Positions 21,218 through 30,115 of a stretch of 64,000 bases of DNA are shown one piece after another. The first letter of the stretch is position 1. Every line of letters begins with the position of its first letter. The stretch comes from Rossellomorea aquimaris. GTDB lineage: Bacteria; Bacillota; Bacilli; Bacillales; Bacillaceae_B. The translations under genes were made by a program, and so were the position numbers. The stretch lies in NCBI RefSeq assembly GCF_020171925.1, contig NZ_JAIVAR010000001.1, positions 186,001 through 250,000 on the forward strand, written 5' to 3'. The notes beneath the pieces are model-generated. The model ran no database searches, was not told the origin of the DNA, and saw only the letters and a program-made list of their open reading frames with translations.

Positions 21218-22126
21218 ATGAACGGTATCTTACCGCTATGGAAGCCGAGGGGCATGACTTCTCATGACTGCGTGTTTAAGTTGAGGAAGTTGCTCCGCAC
21301 GAAGAAAGTTGGTCATACGGGTACTCTCGACCCGGAAGTGTCGGGTGTACTGCCCATATGCATCGGAAGGGCAACAAAGGTTGCCGAATATATAACGGAT
21401 GCAGGAAAAACGTATGAGGGTGAAGTGACACTGGGATACTCAACGACTACGGAAGATGCGTGGGGCGATGTAGTCGAACGCAAAGAGGTCGAGGGCCAGA
21501 TTGACAGAAGTAGTGTTGAGGAGGTGCTTGGGGCGTTTACAGGAGACATCATCCAGACTCCCCCGATGTTTTCTGCCGTTAAGGTGAACGGTAAACGTCT
21601 CTATGAATATGCTCGTCAAGGAATAGAGGTTGAAAGGCCATCAAGGAAGGTCCATATCCATGAGCTGGAGCTTTTAGGCTCATGGGATCGATTAGATCGA
21701 GAACATCCCCGTTTCAAGTTTAAAGTATCTTGCAGCAAAGGGACGTATGTAAGGACGCTTGCAGTTGAAATCGGAAAGAAATTGGGCTATCCTGCGCACA
21801 TGTCTGCTTTAACCAGAACAAGGTCCGCAAGTTTTACCGAGGAAGAGTGTTTTACATTCGAAGAAGTAGAGGAGTATGTGAATAGTGATCGGGCAGAGGA
21901 ACTGATTTTCCCTCTCGAACTGGGGCTTTCTCATTTGCCGAAAATGGTAATTAATGATACATTAGCAAAGAAAGTGAAGAATGGTTCACGTTTGGATGAG
22001 CCTAAGGATTGGCCGCAGGATTCAGAAGTGGTGATGGAGCAGGATGGCCGTGCAATTGCTATTTACAAGCGCCACCCCGATAAAGCTGAGATCATAAAGC
22101 CTGTTAAAGTCCTATTCAATGACTAG
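21218..22126 (+). CDS. truB: tRNA pseudouridine-55 synthase TruB
   Basis: TruB makes pseudouridine 55 in the tRNA T-loop. The catalytic Asp is in GHTGTLDPEVSGVLPI (about residue 39). KRLYEYAR and SKGTYVRTLAVEIG are also family motifs, and the PUA-like domain is C-terminal. The start at 21218 is set by ACGGAGG; the ATG at 21200 precedes that site. 302 residues. Confidence 0.96.
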   Translation: MNGILPLWKPRGMTSHDCVFKLRKLLRTKKVGHTGTLDPEVSGVLPICIGRATKVAEYITDAGKTYEGEVTLGYSTTTEDAWGDVVERKEVEGQIDRSSVEEVLGAFTGDIIQTPPMFSAVKVNGKRLYEYARQGIEVERPSRKVHIHELELLGSWDRLDREHPRFKFKVSCSKGTYVRTLAVEIGKKLGYPAHMSALTRTRSASFTEEECFTFEEVEEYVNSDRAEELIFPLELGLSHLPKMVINDTLAKKVKNGSRLDEPKDWPQDSEVVMEQDGRAIAIYKRHPDKAEIIKPVKVLFND

Positions 22127-22144
22127 TGAAAAAGGTGAATGACT

Positions 22145-23089
22145 GTGAAATTGATAACTGTACATCATCCTCACTCCTTTAGTGAAGATCAGTTCCCTCC
22201 CCTGGTGCTGGCTCTTGGGTATTTCGATGGGGTTCATAAAGGTCATCAGCAAGTAATCAAGACAGCCGTCGAAACAGCAAGGGAAAATCACCTGCAAAGT
22301 GCAGTGATGACCTTCGACCCGCACCCTTCAGTGGTGCTGGGACATAAACATAAGCATATAAAATACATCACCCCTCTTGAAGATAAAAAGGAACTCATCA
22401 GGGACCTGGGTGTCGATTATCTCTTCGTCGTCCGATTCACTTCTGAGTTTGCAAGCCTTCTTCCACAGGAGTTTATTGATCAATATATCATCGACTTGAA
22501 CGTATCCCATGTCGTCGCAGGCTTTGATTACTCATATGGTAGGATGGGGAAGGGAACAATGGAAACCCTACCTTTCCATTCAAGAGAGAAATTCACTTAT
22601 ACCACTGTACCGAAGCTTTCGGAAGATGAAGACAAAGTGAGTTCGACCCTGATACGTGAATGTCTGAAAGAAGGGGAGGTAGGCAAGGCCTCACAGCTAC
22701 TGGGCAGGCATTACAGGATGAGGGGTACTGTTATCCATGGGGATAAACGGGGAAGGAAAATTGGGTTTCCCACAGCGAATATCGAGATGTCTTATGCGTA
22801 CCTGGTTCCGAAGAACGGGGTATATGCCGTGCGCATGAAAATTCATGATGAATGGTATGAAGGTGTCTGCAATATCGGCTTTAAGCCGACATTCAAAAAT
22901 CCTGATGAATATTCTTTATCTATTGAAGTACATCTTTTCGATTTTCACTCTTCCATCTATGGAGAAGAGGTATTTATCGAGTGGTATGAGAGAATAAGAG
23001 ATGAGCAGAAATTTTCAGGGATCGAGGCGTTGATTGCCCAGATTCAACAGGACAAGGAGACTGCCATCAGATTCTTTTCGGAAATTTGA
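22145..23089 (+). CDS. ribF: bifunctional riboflavin kinase / FAD synthetase
   Basis: Converts riboflavin to FMN and FMN to FAD. The N-terminal nucleotidyltransferase has ALGYFDGVHKGHQ with the HxGH motif and a C-terminal partner near SSTLIRE. The C-terminal kinase has GDKRGRKIGFPTANI (the PTAN motif) and the catalytic region FKNPDEYSLSIEVHLFDF. GTG at 22145 has AAAGGTG 7 bases upstream; the ATG at 22139 is too close. It has 314 residues and is called ribC in B. subtilis. No FMN riboswitch is seen here. Confidence 0.95.
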   Translation: MKLITVHHPHSFSEDQFPPLVLALGYFDGVHKGHQQVIKTAVETARENHLQSAVMTFDPHPSVVLGHKHKHIKYITPLEDKKELIRDLGVDYLFVVRFTSEFASLLPQEFIDQYIIDLNVSHVVAGFDYSYGRMGKGTMETLPFHSREKFTYTTVPKLSEDEDKVSSTLIRECLKEGEVGKASQLLGRHYRMRGTVIHGDKRGRKIGFPTANIEMSYAYLVPKNGVYAVRMKIHDEWYEGVCNIGFKPTFKNPDEYSLSIEVHLFDFHSSIYGEEVFIEWYERIRDEQKFSGIEALIAQIQQDKETAIRFFSEI

Positions 23090-23098
23090 GGTTATCAC

Positions 23099-23127
23099 TT
23101 GATTTTTGTAGAATAAAGTAGTATTCT
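23099..23127 (+). promoter_or_regulatory. possible SigA promoter of rpsO
   Basis: TTGATT, a 17-base spacer and TATTCT, giving a leader of about 90 bases before rpsO. S15 commonly regulates its own leader, but I cannot define the binding structure. Confidence 0.45.
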
Positions 23128-23224
23128 AAGAAGCGTATGAAATGAACCTTTGCTTGGCATCACGAATCACCAACGTATGCTCGGTAAACGGGGATTTGAA
23201 AGAAATCAATAGGAGGTGAAAAGG

Positions 23225-23494
23225 ATGGCTATCACTAAAGAGCGTAAGAACGAACTTATCAGTGAATACAAAACACATGAGAACGATACTGGATCTCCAG
23301 AAGTTCAAATTGCTGTCCTAACAGAAGAAATTAACAACCTGAACGATCACTTGCGCGTTCACAAGAAAGATCACCACTCTCGTCGTGGTCTTCTAAAAAT
23401 GGTAGGTCACCGTCGTAATCTTTTATCTTACCTACGTAAGAAAGATGTACAACGCTACCGTGAGTTAATTAACAAATTAGGTTTACGTCGATAA
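23225..23494 (+). CDS. rpsO: 30S ribosomal protein S15
   Basis: The 89-residue length and sequence are standard S15 ([22 protein letters not shown], then [22 protein letters not shown]). It binds 16S rRNA at the central-domain three-way junction and bridges to the 50S. The ATG at 23225 follows AGGAGGTG. A compact terminator separates it from pnp, the same gene order as in many bacteria. Confidence 0.98.
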   Translation: MAITKERKNELISEYKTHENDTGSPEVQIAVLTEEINNLNDHLRVHKKDHHSRRGLLKMVGHRRNLLSYLRKKDVQRYRELINKLGLRR

Positions 23495-23505
23495 TCAGAG
23501 ACAAG

Positions 23506-23531
23506 GAAGCGGGAATATTTCCCGCTTTTTC
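23506..23531 (+). terminator. intrinsic terminator after rpsO
   Basis: AAGCGGGAA pairs with TTCCCGCTT, followed by TTTTC. Confidence 0.85.
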
Positions 23532-23534
23532 TTT

Positions 23535-23866
23535 AGTTTTTACAAGTGGAAATCTTTGTATGAGCCACCAGGATATTTGCTTTTATCCTATAGTGTTTTC
23601 ATTTTAATAGTATGTACATGACGGTTTTTTGTCTAAAATACATAATAAGAAAAGCCTGCAAAAGCTGTCGGAACGGTTCGCAGGAAGTGATCAGTCAGAG
23701 CACTGCAGAGACAGGATGAATATTGCATTCTCACTAACATGGTCACACATACTTATTTGAATATAACGGCACTTTCGTGCATGATATAGATTACCGAGAT
23801 AGTTTAATTACGGGTAAGGTTAATCCGACACCCTTTAAGTGATGTATAAAGAGAGGGGTACACTAT
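23535..23866 (+). promoter_or_regulatory. long structured leader region of pnp
   Basis: About 330 bp without a gene. It holds a hairpin CCTGC...GCAGG (about 23655-23693), a GCACT...AGTGC-like pairing near 23769-23780 (CGGCACTTTCGTGC) and a GGGTAAGGTTAATCCGACACCC stem near 23812-23833. No single SigA promoter stands out. It is probably a 5' untranslated region with post-transcriptional control of PNPase. Confidence 0.4.
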
Positions 23867-25987
23867 ATGGAACAAACTAAACAGACCTTTTCCATTGACT
23901 GGGCTGGAAGAGAATTAACGGTGGAAGTAGGCCAATTGGCTAAACAAGCCAACGGGGCAGTATTGGTGCGTTACGGAGATACAGCAGTGCTTAGTAGTGC
24001 AACTGCGTCTAAGGAACCGAAGCCGCTTGACTTCTTTCCGTTGACAGTAAACTATGAAGAAAGATTATATGCAGTAGGGAAAATCCCTGGAGGTTTCATC
24101 AAACGTGAAGGGCGTCCAAGTGAAAAAGCAATCTTGGCGAGCCGTTTGATTGACCGTCCGATCCGTCCATTATTTGCAGACGGTTTCCGAAATGAAGTTC
24201 AAGTCATCAGCATGGTCATGAGTGTGGATCAGAATTGCTCGTCAGAAATGGCTGCAATGTTCGGCTCATCACTCGCCCTATCGGTTTCAGATATTCCTTT
24301 TGAAGGTCCGATTGCTGGAGTGATCGTAGGACTTGTTGATGGTGAGTTCATCATCAATCCGTCTGTCGAACAGCTTGAGAAAAGTGAGATCCATCTTTCA
24401 GTTGCAGGAACGAAAGATGCCATCAACATGGTGGAAGCAGGGGCAGATGAAGTTCCTGAAGAGACGATGCTTGAAGCCATTATGTTCGGTCATGAAGAAA
24501 TCAAACGCTTAGTGGCATTCCAGGAAGAGATTGTTGCAAAAGTCGGAAAAGAGAAGATGGAAATCAAGCTTTTCGAACTTGATCAGGAGCTGGAGACTGA
24601 AATTCGCTCACTCTGTGAAGAAGAATTGATCCCTGCCATTCAAGTTCAGGAAAAGCATGCACGTGAGGAAGCGATCACTGCTGTTAAAAATAACGTCATC
24701 ACATCTTTTGAAGAAAAAGAAGCAGATGAAGACACATTGAAGCAAGTAAAGAAAGTCCTTGATAAACTTGTTAAAAATGAAGTGCGTCGTCTCATTACAG
24801 AAGAAAAAGTGCGCCCTGATGGCCGTAAAGTAGATGAAATCAGACCGCTATCTTCTGAAGTCGGCCTTCTGCCTAGAACGCATGGTTCCGGATTATTCAC
24901 ACGTGGACAAACCCAGGCACTCAGCATTTGTACACTAGGCGCATTGGGTGATGTTCAGATTCTTGATGGATTGGGAATCGAAGAATCCAAACGCTTCATG
25001 CATCACTACAACTTCCCTCAATTCAGCGTAGGGGAAACTGGACCGATCAGGGGACCGGGTCGTCGTGAAATCGGACACGGTGCATTGGGAGAGCGCGCCC
25101 TTGAGCCGATCATTCCAAATGAAAAGGATTTCCCTTATACAATCAGGCTAGTATCGGAAGTTCTTGAATCCAATGGTTCTACATCCCAAGCGAGTATTTG
25201 TGCAAGTACTCTTGCAATGATGGATGCAGGTGTGCCAATCAAAGCTCCAGTAGCGGGTATTGCAATGGGTCTTGTTAAATCGGGTGAACATTATTCCATT
25301 CTTACTGATATTCAAGGAATGGAAGATTTCCTTGGCGACATGGACTTTAAGGTAGCAGGTACTTCCAAAGGTGTTACAGCCCTTCAAATGGATATCAAGA
25401 TTGAAGGTTTATCGAGAGAGATCCTTGAAGAAGCGCTTCAGCAAGCTAAGATCGGTAGAATGCAAATCCTTGACAGCATGCTTGCAACACTGGGTGAGTC
25501 AAGATCATCCCTTTCTCAATATGCGCCTAAAATCCTTACGATGCATATCAACCCTGACAAGATCCGTGATGTTATTGGACCGAGCGGTAAACAAATCAAT
25601 AAGATCATTGATGAAACAGGCGTTAAGATTGATATCGAACAAGATGGAACCATATTCATCTCTTCAACCGATGAAGAAATGAATAAAGTGGCGAAGAAGA
25701 CGATTGAAGATATTGTAAGAGAAGTTGAAGCTGGCCAAATGTATCTTGGAAAAGTGAAACGAATTGAAAAATTCGGTGCTTTCGTAGAAATTTTTGCTGG
25801 TAAAGACGGATTGGTTCATATTTCTGAAATCGCTGAAGAGCGCATCAGGAAAGTTGAAGATGTCGTCTCAATCGGCGATGAGATCCTTGTAAAGGTTCTT
25901 GATGTGGATAATCAAGGAAGGGTGAACCTTTCCAGAAAAGCTGTACTGAAAGAGCAACGTGAAAAAGAGGAACAAAATCAAGCATAA
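23867..25987 (+). CDS. pnp: polyribonucleotide nucleotidyltransferase (PNPase)
   Basis: A phosphorolytic 3'-5' exoribonuclease and the main mRNA exonuclease of Bacillus. The 706 residues contain two RNase PH domains (the second with [14 protein letters not shown] and the [19 protein letters not shown] active-site region) and an all-alpha linker. A KH domain ([17 protein letters not shown], about 560-575) and a C-terminal S1 domain ([26 protein letters not shown]) follow. It is expected to associate with RNase Y and RNase J, both encoded in this window. ATG after GAGAGGGG. Confidence 0.98.
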   Translation: MEQTKQTFSIDWAGRELTVEVGQLAKQANGAVLVRYGDTAVLSSATASKEPKPLDFFPLTVNYEERLYAVGKIPGGFIKREGRPSEKAILASRLIDRPIRPLFADGFRNEVQVISMVMSVDQNCSSEMAAMFGSSLALSVSDIPFEGPIAGVIVGLVDGEFIINPSVEQLEKSEIHLSVAGTKDAINMVEAGADEVPEETMLEAIMFGHEEIKRLVAFQEEIVAKVGKEKMEIKLFELDQELETEIRSLCEEELIPAIQVQEKHAREEAITAVKNNVITSFEEKEADEDTLKQVKKVLDKLVKNEVRRLITEEKVRPDGRKVDEIRPLSSEVGLLPRTHGSGLFTRGQTQALSICTLGALGDVQILDGLGIEESKRFMHHYNFPQFSVGETGPIRGPGRREIGHGALGERALEPIIPNEKDFPYTIRLVSEVLESNGSTSQASICASTLAMMDAGVPIKAPVAGIAMGLVKSGEHYSILTDIQGMEDFLGDMDFKVAGTSKGVTALQMDIKIEGLSREILEEALQQAKIGRMQILDSMLATLGESRSSLSQYAPKILTMHINPDKIRDVIGPSGKQINKIIDETGVKIDIEQDGTIFISSTDEEMNKVAKKTIEDIVREVEAGQMYLGKVKRIEKFGAFVEIFAGKDGLVHISEIAEERIRKVEDVVSIGDEILVKVLDVDNQGRVNLSRKAVLKEQREKEEQNQA

Positions 25988-25999
25988 CTGCAATGAATG

Positions 26000-26047
26000 A
26001 AAGGCTGTCCTGTATGGGGTATATTTTTCCCGGCGGATAGCCTTTTT
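26000..26047 (+). terminator. intrinsic terminator after pnp
   Basis: AAAGGCTGTCC pairs with GGATAGCCTTT (one G-U pair) around a long loop, followed by TTT. Confidence 0.75.
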
Positions 26048-26108
26048 CTATGGCGTTCTACCTTGTCCACCATGCACATATGTTAATATGGAAGGAAGGT
26101 GAGCGTCG

Positions 26109-27092
26109 TTGGGAAAAAAATACTTGATTGGAATATCTGTAATTGCTATTCTGACTTTATTGGCTGTTGAGAACCCATTATCGAGCCAATATGTTCAAAG
26201 CTTAAAGCAGGATGCTGTACCAGTAAGCGGCGACATGGGTACCGAAGACTTATCCCATAGAATAAAGGAAGCAGCAAAGAGTAAATCGATCCCTGCAAAG
26301 GATGCAGTGATTGATCCTGTATGGAAGGCGACACCTGGTTATAACGGAATACAGATCGATTATAAGGAATCGCTTAATAATATGAAGAATGACCGGGTGT
26401 TCTCTGAAGATAAGCTGGTGTACAAACAAATACCACCGAAAAAGCATTTAGGAGATCTCCCGCCATCTCCGATTTATAGAGGCAATCCTGAAAAACCGAT
26501 GGTATCTTTCATCATTAATGTGGCATGGGGGAATGAATATATCCCGGATATGCTCGCTACTTTGAAAAAGCATCATGTTTATGCTACCTTTTTTCTAGAG
26601 GGAAGGTGGGTTAAGAACAATCCTGAGTTAGCGAAGATGATCGTAGATGCAGGGCATGAAATTGGCAACCACTCGTATTCGCATCCGAACATGGAAAAGC
26701 TGGAAACATCCAAAGCAGTGGATGAATTAAAGAAAACCAATGAAATCATCGAAGTCACAACAGGTGAAAAAGTTAAATGGTTTGCCCCCCCAAGTGGCAG
26801 TTACAGGGATGAAGTGGTGAAAATTGCCCATGATATGGATATGAGAACGATTATGTGGAGTGTTGACACAATCGATTGGCAAAAGCCAAGTCCGGATGTG
26901 CTCATCAACCGCGTGATGTCAAAGCTGCATAAAGGGGCCATCATCCTCATGCATCCGACCGCTTCAACGGCAAATTCGTTAAACAGCTTGATTATACAAA
27001 TCAAGGATAAACATTTGAGGATGGGACCAATATCAAGTTTGTTCAAAGAAGAAAGAATCATTGAAGAACTAGATAATCCAGCCCAACAGTAA
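26109..27092 (+). CDS. ylxY: YlxY-type polysaccharide deacetylase (sporulation-associated)
   Basis: A membrane-anchored NodB-homology protein. An uncleaved signal-anchor (about residues 4-22) precedes a linker and a deacetylase domain from about residue 130 (PMVSFIINVAWGNEYIPDMLATLKKHHVYATFFLEG). The metal-binding pair is in HEIGNHSYSHPN. Motif 1 has INVAWGN where classical enzymes have TFDDGP, so the catalytic Asp of motif 1 is absent. Activity may therefore be altered or lost. A TTG start is used, with GGAAGGTGAG upstream. The position between pnp and mlpA matches B. subtilis. Confidence 0.88.
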   Translation: MGKKYLIGISVIAILTLLAVENPLSSQYVQSLKQDAVPVSGDMGTEDLSHRIKEAAKSKSIPAKDAVIDPVWKATPGYNGIQIDYKESLNNMKNDRVFSEDKLVYKQIPPKKHLGDLPPSPIYRGNPEKPMVSFIINVAWGNEYIPDMLATLKKHHVYATFFLEGRWVKNNPELAKMIVDAGHEIGNHSYSHPNMEKLETSKAVDELKKTNEIIEVTTGEKVKWFAPPSGSYRDEVVKIAHDMDMRTIMWSVDTIDWQKPSPDVLINRVMSKLHKGAIILMHPTASTANSLNSLIIQIKDKHLRMGPISSLFKEERIIEELDNPAQQ

Positions 27093-27143
27093 AATGGTCA
27101 TACTGCTCATAATTTGCTGCACCACGAATAGGAGGAACATTTT

Positions 27144-28385
27144 TTGATAAAGAAGCATACTTGCCAAAATGGACTAAGAATCGTATTAGAAGAAATACCT
27201 ACCGTGCGATCAGTTGCGATTGGAATCTGGATTGCAACAGGTTCAAGGAATGAAGATGTTGATAATAACGGAATCTCACATTTCCTTGAACATATGTTTT
27301 TTAAAGGGACGAAAACAAAATCAGCTCGAGAAATAGCTGAATCCTTCGATAGCATCGGTGGACAGGTAAATGCATTTACCTCTAAAGAATATACGTGTTA
27401 CTATGCGAAAGTGCTCGATAATCATGCAGAATATGCCTTACATACATTATCCGATATGTTCTTCGAATCAGCGTTTGATGAAGATGAAATGGCAAAAGAA
27501 AAGAATGTGGTGTATGAAGAGATCAAGATGTATGAGGATACGCCAGATGATATTGTGCATGATTTACTGAGTAAAGCGATTTATGAGGAGCATCCTCTTG
27601 GATACCCGATCCTGGGTACAGAAGAGACACTCAGCACGTTCAATAAAGAAAAATTGAAGCAATACATGCATGAAATGTATACACCTGATCAAGTGGTCGT
27701 TTCCATTGCGGGAAATGTGGATGAAAGCTTCATTAAAGACGTTGAAAAATTATTTGGTTCATATGAAGGTGGTAAAGGACCGGAAGCAAAGATTCAACCA
27801 TCCTTCCATTACAATAAATCCGCACGTAAAAAGGACACTGAACAAGCTCATCTATGCCTAGGGTTCGACGGTCTTCAAATCGGTCACAGTGATATCTATA
27901 ATCTGATTGTATTGAATAATATCGTCGGTGGAAGCATGTCCTCCCGCTTATTCCAAGAGGTCAGGGAACAAAGAGGATTGGCATACTCGGTATTTTCTTA
28001 TCATTCAGCCTATCAAGACAGCGGTATGGTAACCATTTACGGAGGAACCGGTGCGAATCAATTGGATCAGTTATTCGACACAATCAATGGAACATTGAAG
28101 GACTTAAAAGCAGAAGGCATCACATCCAAAGAGTTGACCAACAGCAAAGAACAGTTGAAAGGCAACCTGATGCTAAGCCTTGAAAGCACGAATAGCCGCA
28201 TGAGCCGTAATGGTAAGAACGAACTATTATTGAAACGTCACCGGAGCCTGGATGAAATCGTCGAGGAAATCGATGGAGTGACGATGGAAAAAGTGAACCG
28301 TCTTGCAATGGAGATCTTTACAGATGATTATGCTGTTTCATTAATCAGTCCTGACGGGAATCTACCTAAGAATATCAGACAATAA
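27144..28385 (+). CDS. mlpA: M16-family zinc peptidase MlpA (YmxG)
   Basis: A 413-residue processing-peptidase-like zinc protease. HFLEHMFFKG holds the inverted HxxEH zinc motif (about residues 50-54). A downstream Glu lies in the NVVYEEIKMYEDTPDD helix. The second, inactive-type lobe follows (FQEVREQRGLAYSVFSY). TTG start with AGGAGGA 8 bases upstream. In B. subtilis the gene sits in the same place and its product influences extracellular protease levels. A terminator follows. Confidence 0.92.
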   Translation: MIKKHTCQNGLRIVLEEIPTVRSVAIGIWIATGSRNEDVDNNGISHFLEHMFFKGTKTKSAREIAESFDSIGGQVNAFTSKEYTCYYAKVLDNHAEYALHTLSDMFFESAFDEDEMAKEKNVVYEEIKMYEDTPDDIVHDLLSKAIYEEHPLGYPILGTEETLSTFNKEKLKQYMHEMYTPDQVVVSIAGNVDESFIKDVEKLFGSYEGGKGPEAKIQPSFHYNKSARKKDTEQAHLCLGFDGLQIGHSDIYNLIVLNNIVGGSMSSRLFQEVREQRGLAYSVFSYHSAYQDSGMVTIYGGTGANQLDQLFDTINGTLKDLKAEGITSKELTNSKEQLKGNLMLSLESTNSRMSRNGKNELLLKRHRSLDEIVEEIDGVTMEKVNRLAMEIFTDDYAVSLISPDGNLPKNIRQ

Positions 28386-28395
28386 TCATTTCGAT

Positions 28396-28424
28396 GAGCA
28401 GGCGGCAGCCTGCTCTGTTTTTTT
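28396..28424 (+). terminator. intrinsic terminator after mlpA
   Basis: GAGCAGGC pairs with GCCTGCTC around GGCA, then TGTTTTTTT. Confidence 0.9.
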
Positions 28425-28487
28425 GTGTGATAACCTCAGTATGGGCAGGTAGAGGGAAATGGAAAGAAAGCCTTCTAAAATTCATGG

Positions 28488-28503
28488 ACAATGTATACAT
28501 TGT
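28488..28503. promoter_or_regulatory. perfect 16-bp palindrome upstream of ymxH
   Basis: ACAATGTATACATTGT is fully self-complementary. It begins 46 bp before the ymxH ATG. It could be an operator overlapping the ymxH promoter or a small RNA hairpin. Confidence 0.5.
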
Positions 28504-28533
28504 ACTACAGAGCGTATGGAAGGACTGATTTCA

Positions 28534-28767
28534 ATGAGGTTAAGCGAGCTAAGTGGTAAAGAGATTGTAGATTATCGGAAAGCTGAAAGATTGGGAGTGC
28601 TCGGTCATACCGATTTAGAGTTCAATGATCAAACAGGGCAAATCCATGCTCTTGTCATCCCGACTGGCAAGTGGATGCGTAAGCAGGGAGGGGAAATCAA
28701 GGTCCCGTGGCATCACATCCGGACAATTGGCACAGACATGATCATTCTGGAAGTCTCAAACGACTAA
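28534..28767 (+). CDS. ymxH: YlmC/YmxH family PRC-barrel protein
   Basis: A 77-residue PRC-barrel protein (MRLSELSGKEIVDYRKAERLGVLGHTDLEFNDQTGQIHALVIP) of the YlmC/YmxH sporulation group. The biochemical role is unknown. The ATG at 28534 follows GGAAGGA; the longer frame starting at 28459 runs through the palindrome and its first 25 residues do not resemble the family. It lies between two terminators, so it is a single-gene unit. Confidence 0.88.
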   Translation: MRLSELSGKEIVDYRKAERLGVLGHTDLEFNDQTGQIHALVIPTGKWMRKQGGEIKVPWHHIRTIGTDMIILEVSND

Positions 28768-28780
28768 GCGTTAAAAATAG

Positions 28781-28822
28781 AAAAGGGGGGGAACGGGTGA
28801 ATATCCCGTTTCCTCTTTTTTT
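28781..28822 (+). terminator. intrinsic terminator after ymxH
   Basis: GGAACGGG pairs with CCCGTTTCC around a 7-base loop; flanking G and CT runs extend the stem and seven T follow. Confidence 0.8.
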
Positions 28823-28846
28823 GTTTGGGAAAAATACGGATTCGCC

Positions 28847-29126
28847 CGCCTCTGGGTGAAGCCCCTCCGCTTTTCTAGTGTCCAGCTCCGGGGCTTAGAG
28901 GCACAGGTCATAAGCCAAACCGTCCAAGAAGGCAAAGAGCGCCTTCATGGCCACTTCGTCTTATGCCCCACGCCTCTGGGCAAAGCCCCTCCGCTTTTCT
29001 TTTGTCCAGCTCCGGGGCTTAGAGGCACAGGTCATAAGCCAAACCGTCCAAGAAGGCAAAGAGCGCCTTCATGGCCACTTCGTCTTATGCCCCACGCCTC
29101 TGTGCAAAGCCCCTCCGCTTTTCTTT
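28847..29126. repeat. tandem array of a 124-bp hairpin repeat (3' remnant plus two full units)
   Basis: The units start at 28847, 28971 and 29095, an exact 124-bp period, and the two full copies are nearly identical. Counting from TGTCCAGCTCC, the full inner elements are 28879-29000 and 29003-29124. They are preceded by the 3' end of an earlier unit (28847-28876). Each folds into a long hairpin: GGGGCTTAGAGGC faces GCCTCTG...AAAGCCCC, and CATAAG faces CTTATG. The same family, with different stem bases, is nested in the repeats near 60051 and 63279. The apparent reading frames here are artefacts of the repeat. Confidence 0.9.
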
Positions 29127-29127
29127 T

Positions 29128-29156
29128 CACCCATTCATACTCGATAACATACACTG
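29128..29156 (+). promoter_or_regulatory. SigK-like promoter of dpaAB
   Basis: CACC, a 16-base spacer and CATACACTG fit the SigK pattern (AC at -35, CATAnnnTA at -10). It lies 57 bp before dpaA, whose B. subtilis counterpart is a mother-cell SigK gene. The site begins 3 bp after the tandem repeat array ends. The -10 also resembles a SigE -10. Confidence 0.6.
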
Positions 29157-29212
29157 TTGAAGTGAAAAGGGATTTAGAATAGCGATTATGTAAAAAGAAG
29201 GTGAAAGCAGTG

Positions 29213-30115
29213 ATGTTGACCGGAATGCAGATCGCAGTTCTAGGCGGAGATGCTCGTCAGCTGGAGATCATTCGCAAGCTCACTGAGCTGGATGCGAAGA
29301 TTTCTCTGGTTGGATTTGAACAATTAGATCATGCCTTTACAGGGGCAACAAAGGAAAAGTTGGATGAATTAGACTTCTCCATAATAGACGCCATTATTTT
29401 ACCTGTACCCGGCACGAATCTACAAGGAGAAATCGATACGATCTTTTCGAATGAGAAGATTTTTCTGACTGAAGAAATCGTATCTCAAACGCCAGGGCAC
29501 TGTACGATCTATTCAGGAATTAGCAATAAATACTTGGATAAAGTAGTAGATTCAACAAACCGGAAGCTTGTTCAATTATTTGAGAGAGACGATGTCGCCA
29601 TTTATAATTCCATTCCTACAGTCGAAGGGACCATTATGATGGCAATTCAACATACGGACTTCACTTTACACGGCTCGACCATCGTCGTCTTGGGACTTGG
29701 AAGAGTTGGAATGAGTGTAGCCAGAACATTCAGTAACCTAGGTGCGAAAGTGAAAGTTGGTGCACGAAAGAGTGAGCATCTGGCCAGGATTACGGAAATG
29801 AGATTGGAAGCATTCCATCTTAATCAACTATCAAAAGAGGTAGAAGACTGTGATATTTGCATCAACACAATTCCCACACCCATTGTTAAAGCAGATGTCA
29901 TTGCCAAAATGCCTCCACATACACTGATCATTGATTTGGCGTCGAAGCCCGGCGGTACAGATTTCAGATATGCAGAAAAACGTGGAATTAAAGCGCTGCT
30001 TGCACCAGGGTTGCCTGGAATTGTAGCCCCGAAATCTGCCGGACAAATATTAGCCAATGTTTTGGCACAGCTTCTTGAAGAAGATTTTGATTCTGGAAAG
30101 GAGAGCTTAGATTGA
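29213..30115 (+). CDS. dpaA: dipicolinate synthase subunit A
   Basis: With DpaB it oxidises dihydrodipicolinate (or its hydroxy-tetrahydro form) to dipicolinic acid in the mother cell during sporulation; the product loads the spore core with calcium. A NAD(P)-binding Rossmann region (VVLGLGRVGMSVARTF, about residues 155-170) and the TIPTPIVKADVI segment resemble D-hydroxyacid dehydrogenases. The ATG at 29213 follows AGAAGGTGA and gives the family N-terminus MLTGMQIAVLGGDARQLE. 300 residues. The stop overlaps the dpaB start. Confidence 0.95.
   Translation: MLTGMQIAVLGGDARQLEIIRKLTELDAKISLVGFEQLDHAFTGATKEKLDELDFSIIDAIILPVPGTNLQGEIDTIFSNEKIFLTEEIVSQTPGHCTIYSGISNKYLDKVVDSTNRKLVQLFERDDVAIYNSIPTVEGTIMMAIQHTDFTLHGSTIVVLGLGRVGMSVARTFSNLGAKVKVGARKSEHLARITEMRLEAFHLNQLSKEVEDCDICINTIPTPIVKADVIAKMPPHTLIIDLASKPGGTDFRYAEKRGIKALLAPGLPGIVAPKSAGQILANVLAQLLEEDFDSGKESLD

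Noticed and set aside
28856-29182. Open frame across the tandem repeat, with a repeated peptide
   Set aside because: The repetition is only the translation of the 124-bp non-coding array; there is no ribosome site, and overlapping frames are equally open.
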